The notes under the pieces are model-generated. The model was not told the origin of the DNA and searched no databases. It worked only from the letters and a program-made list of their open reading frames with translations. From positions 1-5,907 of the forward strand of contig JAGBXH010000471.1 in assembly GCA_017629395.1 (NCBI GenBank): DNA of 5,907 nt, written 5' to 3'. Origin of the DNA: Clostridia bacterium. GTDB lineage: Bacteria > Bacillota > Clostridia > Oscillospirales > CAG-272. Each line of letters opens with the position of its first letter. The first letter of the stretch is position 1. Below are positions 1-4,920 of the stretch, piece after piece. Position numbers and translations under genes: made by a program.

Positions 1-174
1 AACGAGGATATCAACTACGCGCTGGTGCTTGACCGTATGTGCAAGGGCAAGCTCAAGGACGGCGACCTGGATCGCTTCAGCGCCGATGAGATCGCTTCCA
101 TGCGCGCACGCTGCGCTTACAGACAGGCAAAGATCGAAAAGCTGTATAACATGGCTTACGAGATTTGCAACTGA
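1..174 (+). CDS. C-terminal end of an unidentified protein (5' truncated)
   Basis: Frame 1 is open from the window edge to a TGA at 172-174 and gives 57 residues. The segment is highly charged and looks alpha-helical (Lys/Asp/Arg/Glu rich, with FSADEIASMRAR and RQAKIEKLYNMAYEICN at the end). It has no membrane segment and no motif I can tie to a family. Codon use (GAC, AAG, GGC, CGC, CTG) matches the rest of the window, and the stop is followed within 16 bases by a strong intrinsic terminator, which supports this being a real gene end rather than a chance frame. The main body of the protein lies outside the window, so no function is assigned. Confidence 0.8.
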   Translation, partial: NEDINYALVLDRMCKGKLKDGDLDRFSADEIASMRARCAYRQAKIEKLYNMAYEICN

Positions 175-189
175 TCAAAATTCTATAGC

Positions 190-219
190 AAAAGGGACTG
201 AGTCAAATCAGTCCCTTTT
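190..219. terminator. Rho-independent terminator, probably bidirectional
   Basis: AAAAGGGACTGA (190-201) pairs perfectly over 12 bp with TCAGTCCCTTTT (208-219) around a 6-base loop (GTCAAA). On the plus strand a T-rich tail (TTTTGTTGTTTTTAT, to 230) follows, so it ends the gene finishing at 174. On the minus strand the arms also end in TTTT, so it can serve the lipoprotein gene ending at 243 as well. It sits in the convergent gap 175-242. Confidence 0.9.
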
Positions 220-242
220 GTTGTTTTTATTTGCTTTGATAT

Positions 243-692
243 TTATTCCTGCCACAAAGGCGAACCTGAAATACGCGATTCAAAAAACACATGCTCGTGA
301 TCTATGCCGCAGCCAAGAATCTCTGTACCGGGAGGCGGCTCCAACTCACGTATCACTTCCGTTTTCAGACAAAGATACCCTTCTTGGTCCACGACAAGGT
401 AAAATTCGGGATTTTCCGCATCGGGATCAAGCTGATCCAATATCTCCTGTTCTGCTTTTTCAACGCTTTTATCGGTGATCAACGGCAAATAACGCGCAAA
501 CTCCTCTTCCACTATAATTTCCTGCTTGGTGGAAGGCAGAACGATTTTGGCTTCACCGTTCTCGTCACGCACAATGACTCCTGACGAAGCGCATGCGCAA
601 AGCATGACACAAAGCAGGCTGAGAGTACATAATACGGCTATCCATTTATTTCCTACCGTTGTCTTGTTCCTCCTCTTTCTCTGCGGGCGCAA
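243..692 (-). CDS. Small predicted lipoprotein, function unknown
   Basis: The 149-residue frame starts with a basic segment (RPQRKRRNK), then a hydrophobic signal region (residues 17-33) ending in a lipobox LCA-C with the lipidated cysteine at residue 34. The mature part of about 115 residues is acidic, begins ASSGVIVRDENGEAKI, and contains no other membrane helix; I recognise no family. It is therefore probably a membrane-anchored extracytoplasmic protein. It follows the gene at 646-924 and overlaps it by 47 bases if the TTG at 692 is the start. That TTG is the only ATG/GTG/TTG codon between the upstream in-frame stop (near 732) and the signal core, and it has no good ribosome site. A good AGGAGG lies downstream of it, 9 bases before an in-frame ACG (residue 12), so the true start is uncertain. 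The end at TAA 243-245 is firm. Confidence 0.75.
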   Translation of the reverse strand: MRPQRKRRNKTTVGNKWIAVLCTLSLLCVMLCACASSGVIVRDENGEAKIVLPSTKQEIIVEEEFARYLPLITDKSVEKAEQEILDQLDPDAENPEFYLVVDQEGYLCLKTEVIRELEPPPGTEILGCGIDHEHVFFESRISGSPLWQE

Positions 693-924
693 CGAGCAGC
701 TTTTTGAGCACGGCTTTGACGATATAGAATATCAAAAACAGCACGACAGCGGTGATCACGATGCCAAGACTTACCTTTTGCAGAATATCCATGGTCAGCA
801 ACACGCCCGCAGCATGATCGGTTTGTTCGGTTGCCGCTTCACTTGCAAGCGCAATCGAGCTCACCGCAGTACTTGCCCATACTGTGCATATCGCTGCCCA
901 GGTTCCCAATAAAATCTTTTTCAT
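646..924 (-). CDS. Small secreted/membrane protein with one C-terminal-side TM helix
   Basis: A 92-residue protein. I chose the ATG at 924 (MKKILLG) rather than the longer frame from 990 because GGGGGTGATC (928-937) lies just upstream, one mismatch from the full anti-Shine-Dalgarno complement. Residues 1-28 look like a cleavable signal peptide (basic MKK, hydrophobic core, SIALA-SEA cleavage region). Residues 29-50 form a short external segment, 52-75 a strong membrane helix (SLGIVITAVVLFLIFYIVKAV), and 76-92 a basic then acidic cytoplasmic tail (KKLLV, then AEKEEEQDNGRK). This gives an N-out, C-in topology. The single helix with a short charged tail loosely resembles small accessory subunits such as OadG, but there is no decarboxylase pump gene here, so I do not assign that. 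The next gene (lipoprotein, 243-692) overlaps its 3' end, so the two are probably co-translated. Confidence 0.75.
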   Translation of the reverse strand: MKKILLGTWAAICTVWASTAVSSIALASEAATEQTDHAAGVLLTMDILQKVSLGIVITAVVLFLIFYIVKAVLKKLLVAPAEKEEEQDNGRK

Positions 925-927
925 GAT

Positions 928-937
928 GATCACCCCC
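928..937 (-). promoter_or_regulatory. Ribosome binding site deciding the start at 924
   Basis: On the minus strand GGGGGTGATC ends 3 bases before the ATG at 922-924. It differs in one base from GGAGGTGATC, the complement of the 16S rRNA 3' end, and is the only good site upstream of this frame. Confidence 0.7.
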
Positions 938-977
938 GATGTAAAACATGCTCTACTTATATAGACGACAAAATTCC

Positions 978-996
978 AAAAAAGTTTCACTTTTTT
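978..996 (-). terminator. Weak A/T-rich hairpin, possible terminator of the glucosidase operon
   Basis: AAAAAAGT (978-985) and ACTTTTTT (989-996) are perfect 8-bp arms around a 3-base loop, about 33 bases beyond the glucosidase stop. The stem is almost all A/T, so it would be a weak terminator at best. The surrounding 970-1030 stretch is made of A and T tracts and also holds the palindrome GAAAAATTTTTC (997-1008). This could equally be upstream promoter (UP-element) DNA for the gene at 924. TTGGAA (minus strand, 974-979) and TATATA (958-963) are the nearest promoter-like hexamers, but their spacing is poor. Confidence 0.35.
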
Positions 997-1029
997 GAAA
1001 AATTTTTCGATTTTTTTGTTATTTTTTGA

Positions 1030-2352
1030 TTATTTGTGCGCTTTGATATAATCGCGATAGAAATGCGCGCTCTTTTTCCACGCGGTATTGCCCTCTCGGT
1101 CGCAGGACATGATGCCGAACTTGAAGTTATAGCCTGCGCTCCACTCAAAGTTATCCATCAAGCTCCACAGATAATAGCCGCGCACGTCGTAGCCCTCGTC
1201 AATCGCCTTTTCCAGCCACTCCAGGAAGCCTGCCACGTAGCGGATGCGGTCGTCATCATGAATCATGCCGTCCGCGCCCACGGGCTCGTCGCCCTCAAAA
1301 TAGGTGCCGTTTTCGGTGATGTAGAACGGAATATCCAGCTTGTACATGTCCTTGAGCATCTTGATCGCGTCGTAAACCGCCTTGGGGTAATACTCGGTGC
1401 GGTTGTTTAAGAAATTGCCGCCCTGCGAGAAGTCCGCCTGCACCTTTTGATTATGCGTCACGGGAACGCGGTTATATACGTTCAGACCGAAATAATCCGT
1501 CTTTTGGCTCATCAGCTCGTAGTCACCGGGCGCAATGTGCATCAGCGTGCCCTCGCGCTCAAGGTGCTCCAAGATATAATCGCTGTAGCGTCCTGCATAC
1601 AAGGGATCGCAATAGAACTTCCAGTTGCGCTCGTCCTGGTCGTTCATCAGCGCAATGTCCTCGGGCGAATCGGTCAGCGCGTGACGCTTCCAGATATCAA
1701 TCACCGCACCGACTTGGCTGTTTTGCAGGTTGTTCGCGCGGAATGCCTGCACACCCTTGCCGTGTGCCACGAGAATATTATGGCGCGCCTGATTGCCCCA
1801 CGCCTCATTGGTATATCCCGGTGCAAAGCCGCCCAGCGCATAGCCTACGTAGGTGGCAATGGGCTCGTTAACGGTTGCCCACATGGGCACGATATCACCG
1901 TAAGCGCGGAACATCTTATCGGCATACTCGCCAAACCACTCGATCGAGTCACGGTTGACCCAACCGCCTCTGTCTTCAAGTGCTTGCGGCAGATCCCAAT
2001 GGTACAGCGTCACGCAGGGAGCAATGCCCTTTTCCAAAAGCGATTCAAACGCACGTCTGTAATAGTCTATGCCCGCCCCGTTGACTTCGCCCGTACCGTT
2101 CGGCATCACGCGCGACCAGGAGATCGACATACGATAGGAGTTTACACCGAGATCGCACAGATTTTGCAGGTCACGGTCAAATCTATGATAGCTGTCACAC
2201 GCGATATCGGGCGTATGTCCGCCAAAGATCTTACCCGGCTTTTTTGCCATGGTATCCCAGATGCTGGGCGTTCTGCCGTCGGCTGTTGCCCCGCCCTCAA
2301 TTTGTCCCGCGCTGGTTGCGGTACCCCATAAAAAGTTCTTCGGAAATGCCAT
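1030..2352 (-). CDS. GH1 beta-glucosidase (non-phospho type)
   Basis: A 440-residue cytoplasmic glycoside hydrolase family 1 (beta/alpha)8-barrel enzyme, full length for the family (about 440-450) and with no signal peptide. It begins with the typical PKNFLWGTATSAGQIEG (Gln 20 is the conserved sugar-binding residue; the usual Tyr before it is Gly). YHWDLPQ lies at about 117-123. The acid/base Glu is in TVNEP (E163) and the nucleophile Glu in YITENG (E347). The subsite -1 motif WSLMDNFEW (396-404) keeps Glu-Trp where 6-phospho-beta-glucosidases carry the Ser/Lys/Tyr phosphate pocket, so unphosphorylated beta-glucosides such as cello-oligosaccharides or plant glucosides are the likely substrates. 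The ATG at 2352 is preferred over an upstream TTG at 2373 because AAGGAGG lies 5 bases before it and the family N-terminus begins here. It is the last gene of the cluster led by the XRE regulator, 10 bp behind the GNAT-RluA gene. A bglA/bglB-type name would be appropriate, but no specific symbol can be fixed. Confidence 0.96.
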   Translation of the reverse strand: MAFPKNFLWGTATSAGQIEGGATADGRTPSIWDTMAKKPGKIFGGHTPDIACDSYHRFDRDLQNLCDLGVNSYRMSISWSRVMPNGTGEVNGAGIDYYRRAFESLLEKGIAPCVTLYHWDLPQALEDRGGWVNRDSIEWFGEYADKMFRAYGDIVPMWATVNEPIATYVGYALGGFAPGYTNEAWGNQARHNILVAHGKGVQAFRANNLQNSQVGAVIDIWKRHALTDSPEDIALMNDQDERNWKFYCDPLYAGRYSDYILEHLEREGTLMHIAPGDYELMSQKTDYFGLNVYNRVPVTHNQKVQADFSQGGNFLNNRTEYYPKAVYDAIKMLKDMYKLDIPFYITENGTYFEGDEPVGADGMIHDDDRIRYVAGFLEWLEKAIDEGYDVRGYYLWSLMDNFEWSAGYNFKFGIMSCDREGNTAWKKSAHFYRDYIKAHK

Positions 2353-2357
2353 GCGAA

Positions 2358-2364
2358 CCTCCTT
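2358..2364 (-). promoter_or_regulatory. Ribosome binding site overlapping the preceding stop codon
   Basis: AAGGAGG on the minus strand lies 5 bases before the glucosidase ATG (2352). Its first two bases belong to the TAA stop (2363-2365) of the GNAT-RluA gene. This fixes the glucosidase start and suggests translational coupling within one transcript. Confidence 0.85.
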
Positions 2365-3559
2365 ATATATCAAATAAATTCCACGGATATGCTTTGGGCG
2401 GCATACTGACCGCCTCCTTATACTGCCGCTTGGCAGGGCTTTCTACACCAAGCTTATATGCCCACAAGGCTGTCGTGCAGCCCTTTTCACGGCTGCCGTA
2501 TTTGCCGTCACCAAGCAGCGGATGCCCTGCGTGCGAAAGCTGCGCGCGGATCTGGTGCGTGCGCCCCGTTTCCAGCGTCACCTCTACCAAGGAGCACGCC
2601 CCGTTCTGCGCAAGAGTGCGATAGCGCAGACTCGCCTGCTTGACGCCCTTGCGTGAGGAATCCACGACAAACGCCTTGTTCTTTGCCTTATCGTGATACA
2701 GATAATCGTCCATGCGCCCGTCAAGCGGTTCAAGCGTACCGTGCACTACGGCTAAATATTGCTTAAAGATCTGCTTGCCGACCACCATACCGCCAAGTCT
2801 TGCCGCGCTGTCGCGGTCCTTGGCATACACGATCGCTCCGCCCGTGGCGATGTCAAGCCTATGCACAAGAAAGACGTTGCCCGCATAGCCGCACGCATAT
2901 CGCCAGCGCTCTATGCAAGAAAGCAGATCCGAGCCGTCCGCGTGAGCAGGATCGGGCTGGCTGGGCTGCCCTACGGGCTTTTCGCAGATCATAATGCTTC
3001 TGTCCTCATACAGCACCGTCGGTGCTCTTTGTAAGATCGGGCGCAGATCGTACTCGTATCCGATACGCGCCGCACCGCTTTCCAGATAAATTGTGCCGCA
3101 TGCTGAAAATCCTTGCTTTTCAAGGAATTTTCGCATACGAAGGTTGCCCTCGTGGGTATCGATCCTGACCGCGGGAACCCCTGCGCGCAAGGCTTGCGCG
3201 ATCACGAAGCGCATTGCCTGGGCCGCGCCTCCCCTGCCGCGCAGTGCATCCGACATGGCAACGCGGTGCACCGTAAAATATTCGCCGTCCGTCAACCACG
3301 CGCCCTCGTAAATATGCGCATAGGTAGGCTCGGGATCACGCAGCATTGCAAAATAGCCCTGCACCGCGCCCTTGTCACGCAGCACGTACGCGTATCCGTT
3401 TTCGATATCCGCCTCTATATGTGCCCGGGTCGGATAGCCGTCCTGCCATTGGTCGATCCCCAGCGCGGCAATCGCTGCACGCGCCTGATCAAAGACAGGC
3501 ATAATGGCATCCACGTCCTCATGGGCTGCGGATCTGATCTGAAAAAGATGTTGTTGCAT
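2363..3559 (-). CDS. GNAT acetyltransferase - RluA-family pseudouridine synthase fusion
   Basis: A 398-residue two-domain protein. Residues about 7-172 form a GNAT N-acyltransferase domain. The acetyl-CoA loop is RGRGGA (107-112, pattern R-x-x-G-x-A) after the strand YFTVHRVAM, followed by DTHEGN (134-139) and FLEKQGF, the usual C-terminal GNAT motif. Residues about 181-398 form an RluA-type pseudouridine synthase: the domain opening LYEDRSIMICEKPVGQPSQP, the catalytic HRLDIATGG with Asp 236, then RTHQIRAQLSHAGHPLLGD (333-351). No S4 RNA-binding domain is present. The frame is continuous, and the RluA domain starts directly after the GNAT end with no room for a separate start, so the fusion looks real. 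The ATG at 3559 has GGGGGA 7 bases upstream; upstream in-frame codons run into the preceding gene. The RluA half should isomerise uridine in rRNA or tRNA; the GNAT substrate is unknown. It sits 14 bp behind the lipoprotein and 10 bp before the glucosidase. Confidence 0.93.
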   Translation of the reverse strand: MQQHLFQIRSAAHEDVDAIMPVFDQARAAIAALGIDQWQDGYPTRAHIEADIENGYAYVLRDKGAVQGYFAMLRDPEPTYAHIYEGAWLTDGEYFTVHRVAMSDALRGRGGAAQAMRFVIAQALRAGVPAVRIDTHEGNLRMRKFLEKQGFSACGTIYLESGAARIGYEYDLRPILQRAPTVLYEDRSIMICEKPVGQPSQPDPAHADGSDLLSCIERWRYACGYAGNVFLVHRLDIATGGAIVYAKDRDSAARLGGMVVGKQIFKQYLAVVHGTLEPLDGRMDDYLYHDKAKNKAFVVDSSRKGVKQASLRYRTLAQNGACSLVEVTLETGRTHQIRAQLSHAGHPLLGDGKYGSREKGCTTALWAYKLGVESPAKRQYKEAVSMPPKAYPWNLFDI

Positions 3560-3573
3560 ATCAATTCCCCCAT

Positions 3574-3894
3574 CTATTCCTGTGCACAGCGTGAGCAAGG
3601 TTGGCTCGCGCCGTGGTTCGCCGCCTCTGCTGCCGTTCCCGAAAGCACCTCTTGGGCGTTTTTGAGATAGCTGCAGCTTTGACTTGCGTGATATTTCGTG
3701 CCGTTCGGCGTCCAATAGACCTTTCCCTTGGCACTTGCCGTAACGTCTCCCTGCTCTTCAAGCCTTTGCGCGTACAGCGATGACTGCTCCTCGCGGTTCA
3801 GAGGCTCACCCACAGAGGGCGCCTCCCGTCCGGGCGTGCAGCACCCCGCAAGCAACAGCAGCAATGCAAGCAAAATCAACTGCATTTTTTTCAT
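3574..3894 (-). CDS. Small lipoprotein with His/Cys (Ada-like) putative metal-binding motif
   Basis: A 106-residue protein. MKKM plus the hydrophobic QLILLALLLLLAG ends in a clear lipobox LAG-C (Cys 18), so it is predicted to be exported and anchored to the outer face of the membrane. After a linker of about 40 residues rich in Glu/Gln/Ser, the C-terminal part (59-103) reads VYWTPNGTKYHASQSCSYL...GASQPCSRC. His 69, Cys 74, Cys 100 and Cys 103 have the YHxxxxC...PCxxC arrangement seen in many Firmicute surface and nuclease-associated proteins, and it resembles the zinc site of Ada. Zinc binding is therefore inferred, not shown. The start ATG (3892-3894) overlaps the regulator's TGA by 4 bases (ATGA), with GGAGAG 6 bases upstream inside the regulator's last codons, so translation is coupled to it. 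The specific role is unknown. Confidence 0.85.
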   Translation of the reverse strand: MKKMQLILLALLLLLAGCCTPGREAPSVGEPLNREEQSSLYAQRLEEQGDVTASAKGKVYWTPNGTKYHASQSCSYLKNAQEVLSGTAAEAANHGASQPCSRCAQE

Positions 3895-4784
3895 ATCGTG
3901 CTCTCCACCAGTAACCGTTCGTGCACTGAAAGCTTATGCAACGCGTGCTCGTAAGCTCCCTTGTAATCGTCAAGCTCCTTGCAGCAATTCTCCATATCCT
4001 GCAGCACACTGTATAAAAGCACGGGAACGGGCGCGATCTCTTCTGCAAGGATGCGACGCAGCATCTCGTAAGCCGCCGCATATTCTCCGCTTCTCTGCAG
4101 CACAGTCGCCTGCACGTGCCAGGCAAGCTGACGCTCCTGCGCAGAACGATCGTCAAAGGCGCGCAGCGCGTGCAGCTGCTCCGTATGCTCCAGCGTCAAC
4201 ACGTAACGGCAAAATATATCCTGCCAAGCAGCAAAGTCGCGCTCTCCCGGCAAAAGATCATCCGCCTCATATGAGCAAAGCGTGGGCGAAATGCCGCGCA
4301 TATAACGAAAATATACAATAGCGGGTGCTGCAATATGCCCCGTATGATACGCAGTCTTATCCGCATCGCGCAGAGCCGTATCAAACCAATGGCAGGCGTT
4401 ATGCAAGTTCCCCGCAAAAAACTCCTCCTTGGCAAGTCCCAGCGCGCACTCTGCCATCAGCAGCGCGATCTCATCGTCCGACTCGGTCAAAACCGTTTCG
4501 CAAAGCTCGCGGCAAATGCGATAGTCGCCCATCTGATACGCCCTTCTGATATTGGGCATATAGCGGATCTTTTGATACAGGAACTCGTTTTCCTCCTCTG
4601 CCAGCAAAAAGCCCGCGGGAACGTTGAGTCTGCCTGCAAGATAAATGACCGTGGGCAAGGACGGCAGCGCCGCACCGTGCTCAATGCGTGAGAGCATATT
4701 GCGCGTGATAAAGTCACCCGCAAGCTCTTGTTGGGTGATCATTTTGGACATCCGAAGATTTTTGATCTTCTCGCCGATGTTCAT
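3891..4784 (-). CDS. XRE-family transcriptional regulator with TPR-like C-terminal domain
   Basis: A 297-residue DNA-binding protein. Residues 5-62 are a Cro/C1-type helix-turn-helix: IGEKIKNLRMSKMITQQELAG, then the recognition region TRNMLSRIEHG (27-37), PSLPTVIYLAGRLNVPAGFLL. Residues about 70-297 are a helical region with TPR-like units, for example AYQMGDYRICRELCETVL (82-99), SGEYAAAYEMLRRILAEEI (232-250) and DYKGAYEHALHKLSVHERLL (273-292). Length and layout match the Rgg/PlcR/NprR/PrgX (RRNPP) class, whose TPR domain binds short peptides, but many clostridial XRE-TPR proteins have no known ligand. I chose the ATG at 4784 because GGGAGG lies 5 bases upstream and the HTH starts directly after it; the frame upstream to 4946 runs through the promoter. 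It heads the minus-strand cluster, and the inverted repeat in its own promoter suggests autoregulation. Confidence 0.92.
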   Translation of the reverse strand: MNIGEKIKNLRMSKMITQQELAGDFITRNMLSRIEHGAALPSLPTVIYLAGRLNVPAGFLLAEEENEFLYQKIRYMPNIRRAYQMGDYRICRELCETVLTESDDEIALLMAECALGLAKEEFFAGNLHNACHWFDTALRDADKTAYHTGHIAAPAIVYFRYMRGISPTLCSYEADDLLPGERDFAAWQDIFCRYVLTLEHTEQLHALRAFDDRSAQERQLAWHVQATVLQRSGEYAAAYEMLRRILAEEIAPVPVLLYSVLQDMENCCKELDDYKGAYEHALHKLSVHERLLVESTI

Positions 4785-4817
4785 GGTCGCCTCCCTATGG
4801 TAAATTTTATTTACTTT

Positions 4818-4846
4818 ATTATATCGCAAAGCGTGCGAATTTGCAA
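4818..4846 (-). promoter_or_regulatory. SigA-type promoter of the XRE regulator operon
   Basis: On the minus strand TTGCAA (4841-4846) is separated by exactly 17 bases from a consensus TATAAT (4818-4823), leaving a leader of about 27 bases before the start at 4784. The -35 matches TTGACA in 4 of 6 positions. Confidence 0.85.
4824..4838. promoter_or_regulatory. Candidate operator: TCGCA-N5-TGCGA inverted repeat in the XRE promoter spacer
   Basis: TCGCA (4824-4828) and TGCGA (4834-4838) are perfect 5-bp arms separated by AAGCG. The repeat lies wholly between the -10 and -35 boxes of the minus promoter, where a bound dimer would block RNA polymerase. Size and symmetry suit an XRE dimer. Binding by the adjacent regulator is inferred from position only. 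Confidence 0.45.
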
Positions 4847-4859
4847 TATTTTTTTGCAA
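4841..4859. repeat. Paired TTGCAA palindromes between the divergent promoters
   Basis: TTGCAA occurs at 4841-4846 and again at 4854-4859, a 13-base period with the run TATTTTTT between. The first copy is the -35 box of the minus promoter. Each copy is its own reverse complement, so a regulator could read them in either direction; they may also be chance in A/T-rich DNA. Confidence 0.35.
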
Positions 4860-4885
4860 AAAGTATGCTGTTTTTTTATTTTTTA

Positions 4886-4894
4886 TGATATAAT
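4886..4894 (+). promoter_or_regulatory. Extended -10 promoter of the TraX-family gene
   Basis: TGATATAAT is a perfect extended -10 (TG-N-TATAAT). The matching -35 region (about 4865-4871, near ATGCTGT) is poor, as is usual for extended -10 promoters. Transcription would start near 4901, giving a leader of about 20 bases before the start codon at 4921. Confidence 0.75.
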
Positions 4895-4907
4895 GAATGC
4901 AATGAAC

Positions 4908-4917
4908 GGAGGTGATC
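4908..4917 (+). promoter_or_regulatory. Full-length ribosome binding site deciding the TTG start of traX
   Basis: GGAGGTGATC is a perfect 10-base complement of the 16S rRNA 3' end. The GTG at 4912 lies inside it and so cannot be the start; the TTG at 4921, 8 bases after GGAGG, is the correct start. Confidence 0.85.
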
Positions 4918-4920
4918 CGC

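Noticed and set aside
190..219. Inverted repeat considered as an insertion-sequence end or attachment site
   Set aside because: The short loop, the T-rich tail and the position between convergent genes fit a terminator; there is no transposase or integrase.
29..478. Plus-strand open frame spanning the left gene end and the lipoprotein
   Set aside because: It runs through the perfect terminator hairpin and is out of frame with the real gene end at 174.
646..924. OadG-type (sodium pump decarboxylase gamma) assignment for the one-helix protein
   Set aside because: The resemblance is only one helix and a charged tail; this protein also has a signal peptide, and no alpha or beta pump subunit is nearby.
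1447..2331. Long plus-strand open frame (294 codons) opposite the glucosidase gene
   Set aside because: It is antisense to a GH1 gene with every catalytic motif intact, and its product shows no recognisable domain. It is a by-product of GC-biased codon use.
1030..2352. 6-phospho-beta-glucosidase role for the GH1 enzyme
   Set aside because: The phosphate-binding Ser/Lys/Tyr set is absent; WSLMDNFEW is the non-phospho signature, and no PTS gene is adjacent.
3113..3670. Plus-strand open frame of 185 codons opposite the GNAT half of the fusion
   Set aside because: The opposite strand encodes clear GNAT motifs; the plus frame lacks a ribosome site and a recognisable domain.
3560..3715. N-terminal extension of the GNAT-RluA protein by 52 residues
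   Set aside because: It overlaps the coding end of the lipoprotein, has no family similarity, and the ATG at 3559 has its own ribosome site.
3728..4321. Plus-strand open frame of 197 codons opposite the lipoprotein and regulator
   Set aside because: It crosses the boundary of two well-supported minus-strand genes, is of low complexity (Ala/Arg/Pro rich), and has no family likeness.
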